Of a DNA stretch of 64,000 bases, positions 42,901 through 51,488 are shown one piece after another. The notes beneath the pieces were generated by a model that made no database searches, was not told where the DNA came from, and saw nothing but the letters and a program-made list of their open reading frames with translations. Every line of letters begins with the position of its first letter. Position 1 is the stretch's first letter. Source of the stretch: Candidatus Methanomethylicaceae archaeon. Its GTDB lineage: Archaea > Thermoproteota > Methanomethylicia > Methanomethylicales > Methanomethylicaceae. The stretch covers positions 1-64,000 of the forward strand of contig JACTUC010000025.1 in assembly GCA_015660995.1 (NCBI GenBank), in the 5' to 3' direction. The position numbers and the translations under genes were made by a program.

Positions 42901-42912
42901 AAGATTATAAAC
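42901..42912 (+). promoter_or_regulatory. TATA box of tRNA-Gln
   Basis: AAGATTATAAAC is centred about 29 bases before the first base of the tRNA, the standard archaeal spacing. Confidence 0.6.
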
Positions 42913-42934
42913 GATCTCTTCAATCACTCATAAT

Positions 42935-43007
42935 AGCCCGGTGGTGTAGTGGCCAAGCATAGCGGGCTTTGGCCCCGCCGACGAGAGTTCGAATCTCTCC
43001 CGGGCTA
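42935..43007 (+). tRNA. tRNA-Gln (TTG)
   Basis: Acceptor AGCCCGG pairs with CCGGGCT and discriminator A; the CCA is not encoded. The anticodon stem-loop is GCGGG-CTTTGGC-CCCGC with anticodon TTG. T-arm GAGAG-TTCGAAT-CTCTC. No intron. Confidence 0.95.
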
Positions 43008-43050
43008 CACATCATAAAAACATGTTCAAGAGATGTGGCAGTATTCCCCG

Positions 43051-44301
43051 TCATTGGGGCGTGACAGCTTTCTTTCCCTGAGGGGGAGACTTCGCCGTAG
43101 TGGTCTTCTTTCTGCCCCAAATGAAGTTGATAACGAGAAAGATTGCTATTAGAACGATAATTATTGCAAGAATTATCTGACCGATATAAGGCATAAAGGC
43201 AGAAGGCGAGTAAGTCAGACTGAACATCTGGTTAGTGTATGGGGTCAGCAGTGAAGCAGAGACTATTGCACCAGTTGAAATCCAGTTGGGGACTATCTGG
43301 CCACCGACAATCTGAGCATTTGAGCTCCCAAGCGGCAACAATATGGTTAAGGATGCATTGCTCACAGGCATGTTTAGCCAGTCAGGAAGAATATCACTGG
43401 AAAATGCTGTTTTGCCATTCTCACTTTTCAGCACGCTAAGAGGAAGTGAGTATAGAATCGAGATTTGGAAGCCTACGTTATAGCCAATGGATTGTCTGGT
43501 TGTTACTGTAACCAAAGAGCTGTTCTGCGAGAGGCTCAGGTACCCAACAGTATCCATGGCTTTAAGATTGTATGCGCCAACGGGAGCGCTGAAGGTAAAG
43601 TTTGTTATATCATCATTACCTGTATTTCTAAGGTTCAATGTGTCCTTAACTTGTATTTCTGAAGAAGTTATCTGAATCATTCTGTTCATTGAATCAGCCT
43701 CAATGATTGCAAAGTTACCTGAGTATTGCACGACGCCCAATGTGTTGTTGGAGGGAGTCATCTCCACTGAACCACTTATCGCAGGTCTTTCTCCTGTCGT
43801 ATAATTGGACAGGTACGGGAAGCTATAGCTAAGCAGTGTCGATCCTTGGGGCAGATATATTGTAGTTGTGGTAGTATAATTCTGATCGAGAACTGGGAAG
43901 AAATCAACATATGCTGTGTTGTTACCTATTACAAGGTTTAACCCGTGGATAACAGTCACTAGCCTGAAGGTTTGGGTGTTTGAGGTATCCACGTCTATCG
44001 TGTATTCTATCATGTAACTACCAGCAGGGGATTCCGAGTAGATAGTTGTATTCAGGGACTGGTTTGTCGGACCATAGGCATTCACAGAAAAAACTTCGCT
44101 CGTAGAGAACAGATTGAAGGTCACATTGGAGCTCGTTGCTGGGCTAGGGATTGTAACTTCGTCGATGTAGACCTGATAGGACGGTTCAATGTACACGGTC
44201 CTATTTGCAACTGGGGAGTCAGTACTCTGGCTTAAAGTGGCTTGCGTGGAAATCGCAAGAATGAGCAGGAGTGCCAAACTGCCGACGCATAGTTTTCGCA
44301 A
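43051..44301 (-). CDS. Secreted or surface protein with C-terminal membrane anchor
   Basis: A 416-residue protein. It has an N-terminal signal peptide (residues 1-26, R-K-L-C then a hydrophobic core, cleavage near A-T-L-S-Q). A Ser/Thr/Asn-rich beta-type ectodomain with many N-x-S/T sites follows, then a C-terminal transmembrane helix (about 372-395) and a short basic cytosolic tail (G-R-K-K-T-T-T-A-K). It is likely an extracellular adhesin-like or envelope protein. I do not recognise a family. It precedes tRNA-Gln on the opposite strand and diverges from gcvPA. Confidence 0.7.
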   Translation of the reverse strand: MRKLCVGSLALLLILAISTQATLSQSTDSPVANRTVYIEPSYQVYIDEVTIPSPATSSNVTFNLFSTSEVFSVNAYGPTNQSLNTTIYSESPAGSYMIEYTIDVDTSNTQTFRLVTVIHGLNLVIGNNTAYVDFFPVLDQNYTTTTTIYLPQGSTLLSYSFPYLSNYTTGERPAISGSVEMTPSNNTLGVVQYSGNFAIIEADSMNRMIQITSSEIQVKDTLNLRNTGNDDITNFTFSAPVGAYNLKAMDTVGYLSLSQNSSLVTVTTRQSIGYNVGFQISILYSLPLSVLKSENGKTAFSSDILPDWLNMPVSNASLTILLPLGSSNAQIVGGQIVPNWISTGAIVSASLLTPYTNQMFSLTYSPSAFMPYIGQIILAIIIVLIAIFLVINFIWGRKKTTTAKSPPQGKKAVTPQ

Positions 44302-44367
44302 TTATAAGACCTCTTAGATGAAATTACTTATCTTACACGGTAGAATATTAATCTAGAGGTTTGGATC

Positions 44368-45738
44368 GTGATCAACACTCATCCTTACATTCCCAATGCC
44401 TCCTCTGTGACAAAGGAGATGCTCAGAGTCGTAGGCGTAAGAGGCTTAGACGACCTATTTGTCGATATCCCGAGCTTCCCATTCGAGATCGATGAATTGC
44501 TTCCAGAGCCTATTGGCGAAAGCGGCGTCAAAAGGATCGTCGAAGAGACCCTTTCGAAGAATAAAGTGTATGGTACAAAGTGCTTCGCAGGAGGGGGGCC
44601 TTGGTTCCACTTTATCCCCAGCGCAGTAAGGCACATAATATCAAGGGGGGAGTTCCTGACCTCATACACTCCTTATCAGGCAGAAGTAAGCCAAGGTATT
44701 CTTCAAGCGTTTTTTGAGTTTCAAAGCTTGATCTGCGAGCTGTATGATATGGAGGTTGCGAACGCCTCCATGTATGATCTTTCAACAGCTGTAGCAGAGT
44801 CCGCTCTCCTTTGCGCAAGGGTGACAGGAAGAAAGAAGATTATAATTCCGGCATGCCTCCCATGGGAGAGGAAGAGCGTTATTGCCAACTACACAGAGCC
44901 GCAGGGGGTCCTAATTGAGGAGGCCCCCTACTCTAAGGAGAACGGAGGGGTTGACTTGGAAAGGCTTAAGGAGGTAATCGACGATGATGTGGCTGGAGTA
45001 TACGTTGAGAACCCTTCATTTCTTGGCATGATAGATAACGGCGTCAAAGGGATCGTAGAGATAAGCCACGACTCTGGGGCGCTGGCCGTTGTTGGATGCG
45101 ACCCCCTTTCACTTGGAGTTTTGAAACCCCCAGGGGAATTGGGAGCGGATGTAGCTGTAGGAAATGGCCAGCCATTGGGGATAGCACCAGCGATGGGAGG
45201 CAATACTTTAGGCATCATGGCCTGCAGAGAAGACCCTGGGATAGTTAGACAGATGCCAGGCAGGATTGTCGGAATGACAAAGACTGCCGATGGCAGGAGG
45301 CGGGGCTATGTCTTAGCCCTTTCGACGAGGGAGCAACACATCCGGAGGGAGAAAGCAACATCGAACATATGCACCAATCAAGCTCTTCTTGCCGTTGCGG
45401 CCACCATCTACCTATCCATGATGGGGCGCACAGGTTTAGCTTCTATTTCGAGGAAGATTATCGCAAATACAGAATATGCCAAGGATAGGATGCGGATGGA
45501 TGAGCTGATAGAGCCTATATTCCAAGGCATTAATTTCAGGGACTTCGCAATGACCATAAAAGGGGCGGACGATGTCGACGGGAAGATCCGTGAAAAAGGG
45601 ATGGTCGGTGGGAGGAATCTCTCAGAAGACTTTCCAGAGATGAAGGATGGCAGGCTATTCGCGGTCACAGAGGTTCATACTAAAAAAGAAATAGATGAAT
45701 TGACCAGTTCCATTCACGAAGCTCTGGGAGGTGCATGA
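44368..45738 (+). CDS. gcvPA: Glycine dehydrogenase (decarboxylating) subunit 1
   Basis: A 456-residue alpha half of the P-protein of the glycine cleavage system, which decarboxylates glycine onto the H-protein lipoyl arm. Conserved pieces include the H-P-Y-I-P-N start, F-A-G-G-G-P-W, T-S-Y-T-P-Y-Q-A-E-V-S-Q-G and the G-Q-P-L-G-I-A-P-A-M-G-G loop. The start is GTG. The 66-base gap to the divergent surface-protein gene must hold both promoters. It is coupled to gcvPB. No gcvT or gcvH lies in the window. Confidence 0.95.
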   Translation: MINTHPYIPNASSVTKEMLRVVGVRGLDDLFVDIPSFPFEIDELLPEPIGESGVKRIVEETLSKNKVYGTKCFAGGGPWFHFIPSAVRHIISRGEFLTSYTPYQAEVSQGILQAFFEFQSLICELYDMEVANASMYDLSTAVAESALLCARVTGRKKIIIPACLPWERKSVIANYTEPQGVLIEEAPYSKENGGVDLERLKEVIDDDVAGVYVENPSFLGMIDNGVKGIVEISHDSGALAVVGCDPLSLGVLKPPGELGADVAVGNGQPLGIAPAMGGNTLGIMACREDPGIVRQMPGRIVGMTKTADGRRRGYVLALSTREQHIRREKATSNICTNQALLAVAATIYLSMMGRTGLASISRKIIANTEYAKDRMRMDELIEPIFQGINFRDFAMTIKGADDVDGKIREKGMVGGRNLSEDFPEMKDGRLFAVTEVHTKKEIDELTSSIHEALGGA

Positions 45739-45739
45739 C

Positions 45740-47230
45740 ATGTATAGACAGGCCTTGTTCGAGGAGCCGCTAATCTTTGAGCTTGGGAAAGCTGGGAGGG
45801 TAGGGATCTTGCTGAACGATGAAAACCAAGTTCCAATCGAACAATACGAGGGCGCCATTTCAAAATCGATGCGCAGAGAGAAACTCAACTTGCCAGAGGT
45901 GTCTCAGGTAGAAGTAACGAGGCACTTCACGAAACTTTCACAGATGAACTGGGGAGTCGATTTGGGTCCATACCCCCTCGGATCATGCACAATGAAATAC
46001 AATCCTAGGCTCAACGAAGATCTTGCGACCCGAGAACAGGTTGAACAGATGCATCCGAGGCAAAGCGTGGAAAGCTCTCAGGGATCCTTGGAACTGATGT
46101 TCCGCTTGGAAAGGGCGCTTTCGTCAATTACAGGTATGGATGAGTTCACACTACAACCAGCTGCAGGTGCGCAGGGAGAACTTACAGGGTGTCTGATAAT
46201 CAGGAAATACCACCGTAAAAGGGGAGATCATAGGGATGAGATAATAATTCCAGACTCTGCGCACGGCACAAATCCAGCAAGCGCGGCAATGGCTGGATTC
46301 AAGGTGGTAGTTGTCAGAACTTCAGAGGACGGATACATAGATCTTGACATGCTCAAGTGCGCTGTTAGCAACAAGACCGCGGGGCTCATGATGACTAATC
46401 CAAATACGCTTGGAATCTTTGAGAACAAAGCTTGCGAAATAGCTGAGGTGGTACATCGCGCAGGTGGGTTAATGTATTACGACGGGGCGAACCTACAAGG
46501 TATCGTGGGAAGAGCTAGGCCAGGCGATCTTGGATTCGATATTGCCCATATCAATCTTCATAAGACCTTTTCGACACCTCATGGGGGAGGGGGACCTGGG
46601 GCAGGTCCAGTAGGGGTCAAAGAGGGTTTGAGTGGATTTTTACCAGTTCCAATGGTCGAACAAAAGGAGGGAAAGTATGAATTTAATTGGGACAGACCAG
46701 ATAGCATCGGAAAGATAAGGGAAGATTATGGAAGCTTCCCAATTCTTGTTAGGGCATATGCATACCTGTTATCAATGGGCGTAGAAGGATTGAAGCTTTC
46801 TAGCGGGATAGCCGTACTAAATACAAACTACTTCGCAAGGAAGGTTTCAGGAATAAGGGGATTCTCGGTGCCCTTTGGCAATGCGATAAGGAAACACGAG
46901 GTTGTCATAAGTGCTGCTGATATTATGAGGGAGACAGGCGTCAGCGCCTATGATATTTCCAAAGCGTTGTTGGACAAAGGACTCCATGCGCCGACAATTT
47001 ACTTCCCACTTATAGTGAAGGAGGCGCTCATGTTTGAGTTCACCGACGCAGAGCTAAAAGAAAACATCGACCTATACGTTGAGGCATTGGAAGACATATC
47101 GCAAAGGGCCTATACAGATCCCTCGGGGGTCAAGGCACAGCCAAAAAACACGTCAGTAGGGAGACTAGATGAGGTCAGGGCAAGCCACCCAAGAACTATG
47201 CGCTTAAGCTATAGAATGCATTCCCACTAA
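45740..47230 (+). CDS. gcvPB: Glycine dehydrogenase (decarboxylating) subunit 2
   Basis: A 496-residue beta half of the P-protein. The PLP Lys is in H-I-N-L-H-K-T-F-S-T-P-H-G-G-G-G near residue 275. W-G-V-D-L-G-P-Y-P-L-G-S-C-T-M-K-Y-N-P and Q-P-A-A-G-A-Q-G-E are family signatures. ATG 45740 follows GGGAGGTG by six bases; the GTG at 45731 is three codons earlier. It directly follows gcvPA and completes the two-subunit archaeal-type enzyme. Confidence 0.95.
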   Translation: MYRQALFEEPLIFELGKAGRVGILLNDENQVPIEQYEGAISKSMRREKLNLPEVSQVEVTRHFTKLSQMNWGVDLGPYPLGSCTMKYNPRLNEDLATREQVEQMHPRQSVESSQGSLELMFRLERALSSITGMDEFTLQPAAGAQGELTGCLIIRKYHRKRGDHRDEIIIPDSAHGTNPASAAMAGFKVVVVRTSEDGYIDLDMLKCAVSNKTAGLMMTNPNTLGIFENKACEIAEVVHRAGGLMYYDGANLQGIVGRARPGDLGFDIAHINLHKTFSTPHGGGGPGAGPVGVKEGLSGFLPVPMVEQKEGKYEFNWDRPDSIGKIREDYGSFPILVRAYAYLLSMGVEGLKLSSGIAVLNTNYFARKVSGIRGFSVPFGNAIRKHEVVISAADIMRETGVSAYDISKALLDKGLHAPTIYFPLIVKEALMFEFTDAELKENIDLYVEALEDISQRAYTDPSGVKAQPKNTSVGRLDEVRASHPRTMRLSYRMHSH

Positions 47231-47301
47231 ATCTATGGTTGTCGTTAAGGTCATGAAGCAGAAGACTATCTCGAATAAAGGTTCTCAAAGAAGGAAGAAA
47301 A

Positions 47302-48714
47302 TCAATGAAAGAATATCGTCAACCATATCGTTCCAACAAGCATCGGGAGAAGACCTCCGAGCAGACCTATCCAGAACCATTTGAAGAATCTCATATGGTA
47401 ATTGAAGTTCTTTTCGAGCATGCCAAGTGCGACGATGTTCGCAGTGCTGCCTATCATTGTGATGTTACCTCCATAGGTCCCCCCAAACAATAGGGCAAAC
47501 CAGAGAGGAAATCCGTTGAAACCTAACGCTATTAGGCTATTGACAACAGGAATTAGTGCTGCGACCAGAACGACATTATCCAGCACTGAAGAGGCGATTC
47601 CGCTGAACCACACCATAAATATCTGCATCTGGGGTTGTGTGGTTACAATTGAAGATATTGCTGAGGCGAGTACATTGGTCAGGCCTGTATATTGAAGGGC
47701 GCCCGCTTTTGCGAAAAGAAACATGAAGAAGGTCAGAGTCCACCAATCGACACCCTTCTCGACTATGTGCTGAGCCTGACCTCTCTTCCATAGAAGACCA
47801 ACAGCTGCGCCAGTATATGCAGCCACAAGAAGGAGGACATCTCTCTCAACATCCAATGCCAATTCAAATCGGTAATGTAGTGCGATCATAATTACTGTTG
47901 CAAATAGCAAGATTCCACTAAGTCTAACGTCTTTCATCTTTTCAGGAGGGATAGAACCAAACACCGCAGTTTTGCCATCATTCATCTTTTCAACAACTTT
48001 GAACTTGGCCGCTTTCAAATCCTTTCTATACCAGAAGGTGCAGAGGACAATTATGACGACAAGTGACATCAGCGCGACAGGCATTGACCAAATCAAGAAA
48101 TCTTCGAAAGTGAGACCACCCCTTAAACCTATTAAAATCCCCACCGGGTTGCCTAGTAGCGTGGCCGAACTTCCGACATTGGTAGCTAGTACGGTTGATA
48201 TCGTATATGGATACGGATTTAGTTCATAATATTTACAGTATTCGAACGAAATGCCTATGATAAAGAGAATGGAGGTTACCTCATCAACCAGGGCAGCCAT
48301 CAGGGTAGACATTATGAGGAGAATTATCAAGACTTTTCTGGGGTCGTTCTTTGTTAATCTAAGCAATTTTCCTAAAAGCCAAGTGAAGAATCCGCTCTCC
48401 TTTGCTATATAAACAAGAACCATCATGGCTATGAGGAATGTTATGACATCGATGTTCATGTAGAAGATCATGTTTTGAATTGAAAGGGTTCCCGTTGCTA
48501 ATAGAGTGGCTATGCCAGCAAAGGCTATCGCTAGCCTAAAGCGCCAAAATGCTAACGTTCCCAAGACTGTAGCAATGAATACTGTGCCAGCAATTATCTG
48601 TGCCTCCACGCTCAAAAGGTGCCAGAGCAAAATTGCTGTTGCAGCAACGGCAAGTATGTAGATGATGACGTCGCGTTTGCGCGTCACTGGCTCTGCAGAC
48701 TCGGGCTCGCCCAT
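47302..48714 (-). CDS. ArsB/NhaD (ion transporter superfamily) permease
   Basis: A 470-residue membrane protein of about 11-12 helices in the IT superfamily. Two related halves carry S-A-T-L-L-G-N-P-V-G-I-L-I-G and N-I-T-M-I-G-S-T-A-N-I-V-A, the re-entrant T-x-x-G-x-x-x-N loops. D-E-V-T-S-I-L-F and L-D-N-V-V-L-V-A precede them, as in arsenite and Na+/H+ antiporters. The substrate is not determined by sequence. It diverges from the DUF59 gene across a region with strong palindromes. Confidence 0.85.
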   Translation of the reverse strand: MGEPESAEPVTRKRDVIIYILAVAATAILLWHLLSVEAQIIAGTVFIATVLGTLAFWRFRLAIAFAGIATLLATGTLSIQNMIFYMNIDVITFLIAMMVLVYIAKESGFFTWLLGKLLRLTKNDPRKVLIILLIMSTLMAALVDEVTSILFIIGISFEYCKYYELNPYPYTISTVLATNVGSSATLLGNPVGILIGLRGGLTFEDFLIWSMPVALMSLVVIIVLCTFWYRKDLKAAKFKVVEKMNDGKTAVFGSIPPEKMKDVRLSGILLFATVIMIALHYRFELALDVERDVLLLVAAYTGAAVGLLWKRGQAQHIVEKGVDWWTLTFFMFLFAKAGALQYTGLTNVLASAISSIVTTQPQMQIFMVWFSGIASSVLDNVVLVAALIPVVNSLIALGFNGFPLWFALLFGGTYGGNITMIGSTANIVALGMLEKNFNYHMRFFKWFWIGLLGGLLPMLVGTIWLTIFFH

Positions 48715-48805
48715 TGTTGTCTACAACCTCACATAGCACTATGCTGACAACTTGAAACTAGGACTAATCATAAAGTTTTATCAATATAAAAAGCTTCCTA
48801 ACATT

Positions 48806-48819
48806 TTCTTATATAAGAA
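48806..48819. promoter_or_regulatory. Palindromic TATA-like element between the transporter and DUF59 genes
   Basis: TTCTTATATAAGAA is a perfect 14-base palindrome containing TATATA. It lies within a larger inverted repeat of AAGCTTC (48791-48797) and GAAGCTT (48817-48823). It could serve as a bidirectional promoter or an operator. A separate TTTTATAAG at about 48915-48924 is better placed for the gene at 48957. Confidence 0.4.
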
Positions 48820-48956
48820 GCTTATAAATTAATAGTTGCACAATAAATGATGGTGTGAATATAATTATAGGGGAGCGCATAGCATTAAACCGTGCATTTA
48901 CCCACTGAGTTTAAACTTTTATAAGAGGCATCAAGAGAGAGAGAAGGGGATTTGAA

Positions 48957-49244
48957 ATGGGAAAAGAGATCGAAAGTCAAGTTATTGATGCTCTAAAGAA
49001 TGTGATGGATCCAGAAACGGGCATGAGCATGGTTGATATGCAGCTAATCAATAAGGTTGAGGAGGTTGACGGAATAGTCAGCATTGAGTTCATCCCGTCT
49101 AGCCCAATGTGCCCCATAGCATTCTATCTTGCACAAGAGATTAAGACTGCTGCCTTGAAGGTTCCTCAAGTTAAAAAGGTCAAGGTCTCTTGTAAGGGGC
49201 ACATGATGGAGGAGCAGATAAATAAGAGTGTCAATGAGGACTGA
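48957..49244 (+). CDS. DUF59/MIP18 (SufT-like) iron-sulfur assembly protein
   Basis: A 95-residue protein. V-I-D-A-L-K-N-V-M-D-P-E-T-G near the start and the S-P-M-C-P motif are characteristic of the MIP18/DUF59 family, which takes part in Fe-S cluster assembly on target proteins. A GGGG ribosome-like site lies six bases before the ATG. It overlaps or abuts the MoaD-like gene, so the two are likely co-expressed. Confidence 0.85.
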   Translation: MGKEIESQVIDALKNVMDPETGMSMVDMQLINKVEEVDGIVSIEFIPSSPMCPIAFYLAQEIKTAALKVPQVKKVKVSCKGHMMEEQINKSVNED

Positions 49245-49248
49245 ACGG

Positions 49249-49524
49249 ATGGTAAGGGTCGAAGTTAGGCTCTTTGCAAACTTGAGGGAGGATGTTGGTA
49301 AAGATAGCATTTTCTTGGATTTTGCCAACTCCCCCACTATGCTTGATGTGATAAAGGAACTCATCAAAAGGGAGCCGAAGCTTCAAAGGCGTCTGATCTG
49401 CAATGAAGGTTTTAACGAACATTATAAAATTCTTATTGGGGCAGATCTGGTTTTTCCAGAAGATTTTTCAAAAATCCTGCGGGGGAACAAGGTAGCAATC
49501 CTTCCACCCGTCAGTGGTGGATGA
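49249..49524 (+). CDS. MoaD/ThiS-like ubiquitin-fold protein
   Basis: A 91-residue beta-grasp protein ending in V-S-G-G, with the V-R-V-E-V-R-L-F-A-N-L-R opening typical of MoaD. The C-terminal Gly-Gly can be adenylated and thiocarboxylated for sulfur transfer in molybdopterin or tRNA thiolation, or conjugated as an archaeal SAMP. ATG 49249 was chosen; earlier ATGs at 49234 or GTG 49228 are possible. Its end overlaps the methylthiotransferase gene by 14 bases convergently. Confidence 0.85.
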   Translation: MVRVEVRLFANLREDVGKDSIFLDFANSPTMLDVIKELIKREPKLQRRLICNEGFNEHYKILIGADLVFPEDFSKILRGNKVAILPPVSGG

Positions 49525-50773
49525 TTTCACCTTTCATATAGAATGGAGTACAGGAAAGAACGTTCACTAGAACCCTTCTGCCAAGCATTGAGGGCTTACA
49601 ATCGCTTATCGCTACGGTCTTGTATTCGTCAGTCCTGGCTATCATTCCACCATGAAGGTACCTGTCGACAATGGTGGCTTCAAAGGTTTTTCCAACACAT
49701 TCCATATTCTTTTCAAGTTGTATTTTGCATGCGAGGAGTGCCAAAGCTTCGCTTCTACGTTTCTTGATAGCCTCTGGCGTCTGCTTCATAAATGAAGCTG
49801 GTGTATGGGGGCGTGGAGAGAATCTAGCGATGTGCGTCTTGTCTGGGCGTACGGATTTAATTATCTCGTAAGTCTTCTCAAAATCTTCATCTGCTTCGCT
49901 GGGGTAGCCTACGATAATATCAGTGAAAAGCGTGATCTTCGGATACTTGGACCTGAAGGAAGCCACAATTTCTTTAAATGAGCTAGTTGTATACCGCCTT
50001 TCCATGCTTTCCAGCACGCGATCGCTTCCACTCTGGACGGGGATATGGATGAATTTGTATACCTTTGACGGTTCAAATGAGGCTATGAGACGTTCAATAT
50101 ATGCCTGTACCGATGAAGGGTTGAACATACCTAAGCGGACCCTGAAACTGCCTCCCACGTTTATGATCTTATTAAGAAGGTTTGGAAGGTTCGTTCCTAT
50201 ATCATTTCCATAAACGCCCGTGTCCTGCGCAGATATTTGTATCTCCCACGCACCCCCGTTGACAGCATGCGAGATATGGGAGAGTATTCGTTCCTCGGGA
50301 AGGCTCACGAGCTTGCCTCTGGCTAGTTTGACTATGCAGTAGGAACAATTTCCCAGACAACCCCTTGAAATGGCTATGGTATATTTTGCGCCCATCGCGT
50401 AAGGAGCGGGTTCTGGCATAGAGTTGCTAGGGCTTAATGTTACTGTCCTGGAGTTCATACGCAGTGCAAGCGGTATCGACGGCAGGTTGTGCGGGGTGAC
50501 GATTGAAAAATTGGGGGCATGGCGAGCGATCAGAGCGGGCTGGGCTGCAGCCATACAGCCGGTAACGACGACTCTCTTCCCTGCAAGCGCAGAAAGGAAT
50601 TTCAGTACCTTGCGCTCCGTCTCGCCTCTCACTGTGCAAGTGTTGACGATAACGGCGTCTGAATCGCGTAGCGAGGGGGTCAGCTTAAAACCCGCTGCCA
50701 TCATCAGTTCTTTTATGGCAGCTGTCTCTGCCCTGTTGGAAGAGCATCCAAAGGTCTTGATGTAGACCAACAT
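49511..50773 (-). CDS. MiaB-like tRNA methylthiotransferase (archaeal e-MtaB type)
   Basis: A 420-residue radical SAM enzyme. The N-terminal UPF0004 domain has Cys residues in T-F-G-C-S-S-N and N-T-C-T-V-R. The radical SAM cluster is S-R-G-C-L-G-N-C-S-Y-C. A C-terminal TRAM-like segment follows. Archaeal/eukaryotic members (CDKAL1 type) add methylthio to t6A37 in tRNA. It faces the MoaD-like gene convergently. Confidence 0.9.
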   Translation of the reverse strand: MLVYIKTFGCSSNRAETAAIKELMMAAGFKLTPSLRDSDAVIVNTCTVRGETERKVLKFLSALAGKRVVVTGCMAAAQPALIARHAPNFSIVTPHNLPSIPLALRMNSRTVTLSPSNSMPEPAPYAMGAKYTIAISRGCLGNCSYCIVKLARGKLVSLPEERILSHISHAVNGGAWEIQISAQDTGVYGNDIGTNLPNLLNKIINVGGSFRVRLGMFNPSSVQAYIERLIASFEPSKVYKFIHIPVQSGSDRVLESMERRYTTSSFKEIVASFRSKYPKITLFTDIIVGYPSEADEDFEKTYEIIKSVRPDKTHIARFSPRPHTPASFMKQTPEAIKKRRSEALALLACKIQLEKNMECVGKTFEATIVDRYLHGGMIARTDEYKTVAISDCKPSMLGRRVLVNVLSCTPFYMKGEIIHH

Positions 50774-50801
50774 AAGCTAGTAAGTAATAGTTCGCGCACT
50801 T

Positions 50802-51467
50802 CTAAAGCTTGGCGTGTTTTATGAATTTTTTCAGGATACTCTGCATGGTGGTTGTGAAAAGTGTCTCATTGCCTTGTGCTTGTGTTCTTCCTTTCTTGAT
50901 TGCATCAAGAATAGCATCCACGGTTTGATCCTGTGATTCGATTATAGTGAACGCATCTCCAACAACTGGGGCCCAATGCGCGTCACTCCCACCCAACTTG
51001 GCTAGGTTTAGCGTATCAGCCAATCGAGCGGCACTTATGTTGTATCTGTGAAGAGTTGAGGCATTAATAACCTCCAGCGGCAGCGAGTATGGCAATGATG
51101 ATTTCACACTCTTTTCGCCAACACCATGGCTAAAGGGATCAGTTGGATGGGGGATTATGACGGTTGAGCCATCGGCAATGGCAGTCTTCACTACCTCAAG
51201 GAAAGGAGCATTGAAGTAAAAGTTTCTTCTAGGATCTAGCACAATCAGGTGCCCAAAAGAAGTTGTAATCTCGACGCCAGGTATCAATAGAAAACCCATC
51301 TCACCAGACAGTTCGATGGCTTTGTTCCTATTCAATGGAAGATCATGATCAGTGATTGCGACACCGTCGAGGTGTTTTTCTTTGGCTGACTTCACAATAT
51401 CGCGGATGCTCGATACACCATCTTTGGATGCCTCACTATGCACGTGAAGGTCTATCTTAAGCAGCAA
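50802..51467 (-). CDS. PHP-domain phosphoesterase
   Basis: A 221-residue metal-dependent protein. Metal motifs D-L-H-V-H-S-E-A-S-K-D-G at the N-terminus, I-T-D-H-D, I-I-P-H-P and G-S-D-A-H are the four PHP signatures. It may hydrolyse a phosphoester such as a nucleotide or histidinol phosphate. It sits 22 bases from metG on the same strand. Confidence 0.88.
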   Translation of the reverse strand: MLLKIDLHVHSEASKDGVSSIRDIVKSAKEKHLDGVAITDHDLPLNRNKAIELSGEMGFLLIPGVEITTSFGHLIVLDPRRNFYFNAPFLEVVKTAIADGSTVIIPHPTDPFSHGVGEKSVKSSLPYSLPLEVINASTLHRYNISAARLADTLNLAKLGGSDAHWAPVVGDAFTIIESQDQTVDAILDAIKKGRTQAQGNETLFTTTMQSILKKFIKHAKL

Positions 51468-51488
51468 TACATGTCCCCTAGTTTGCCT

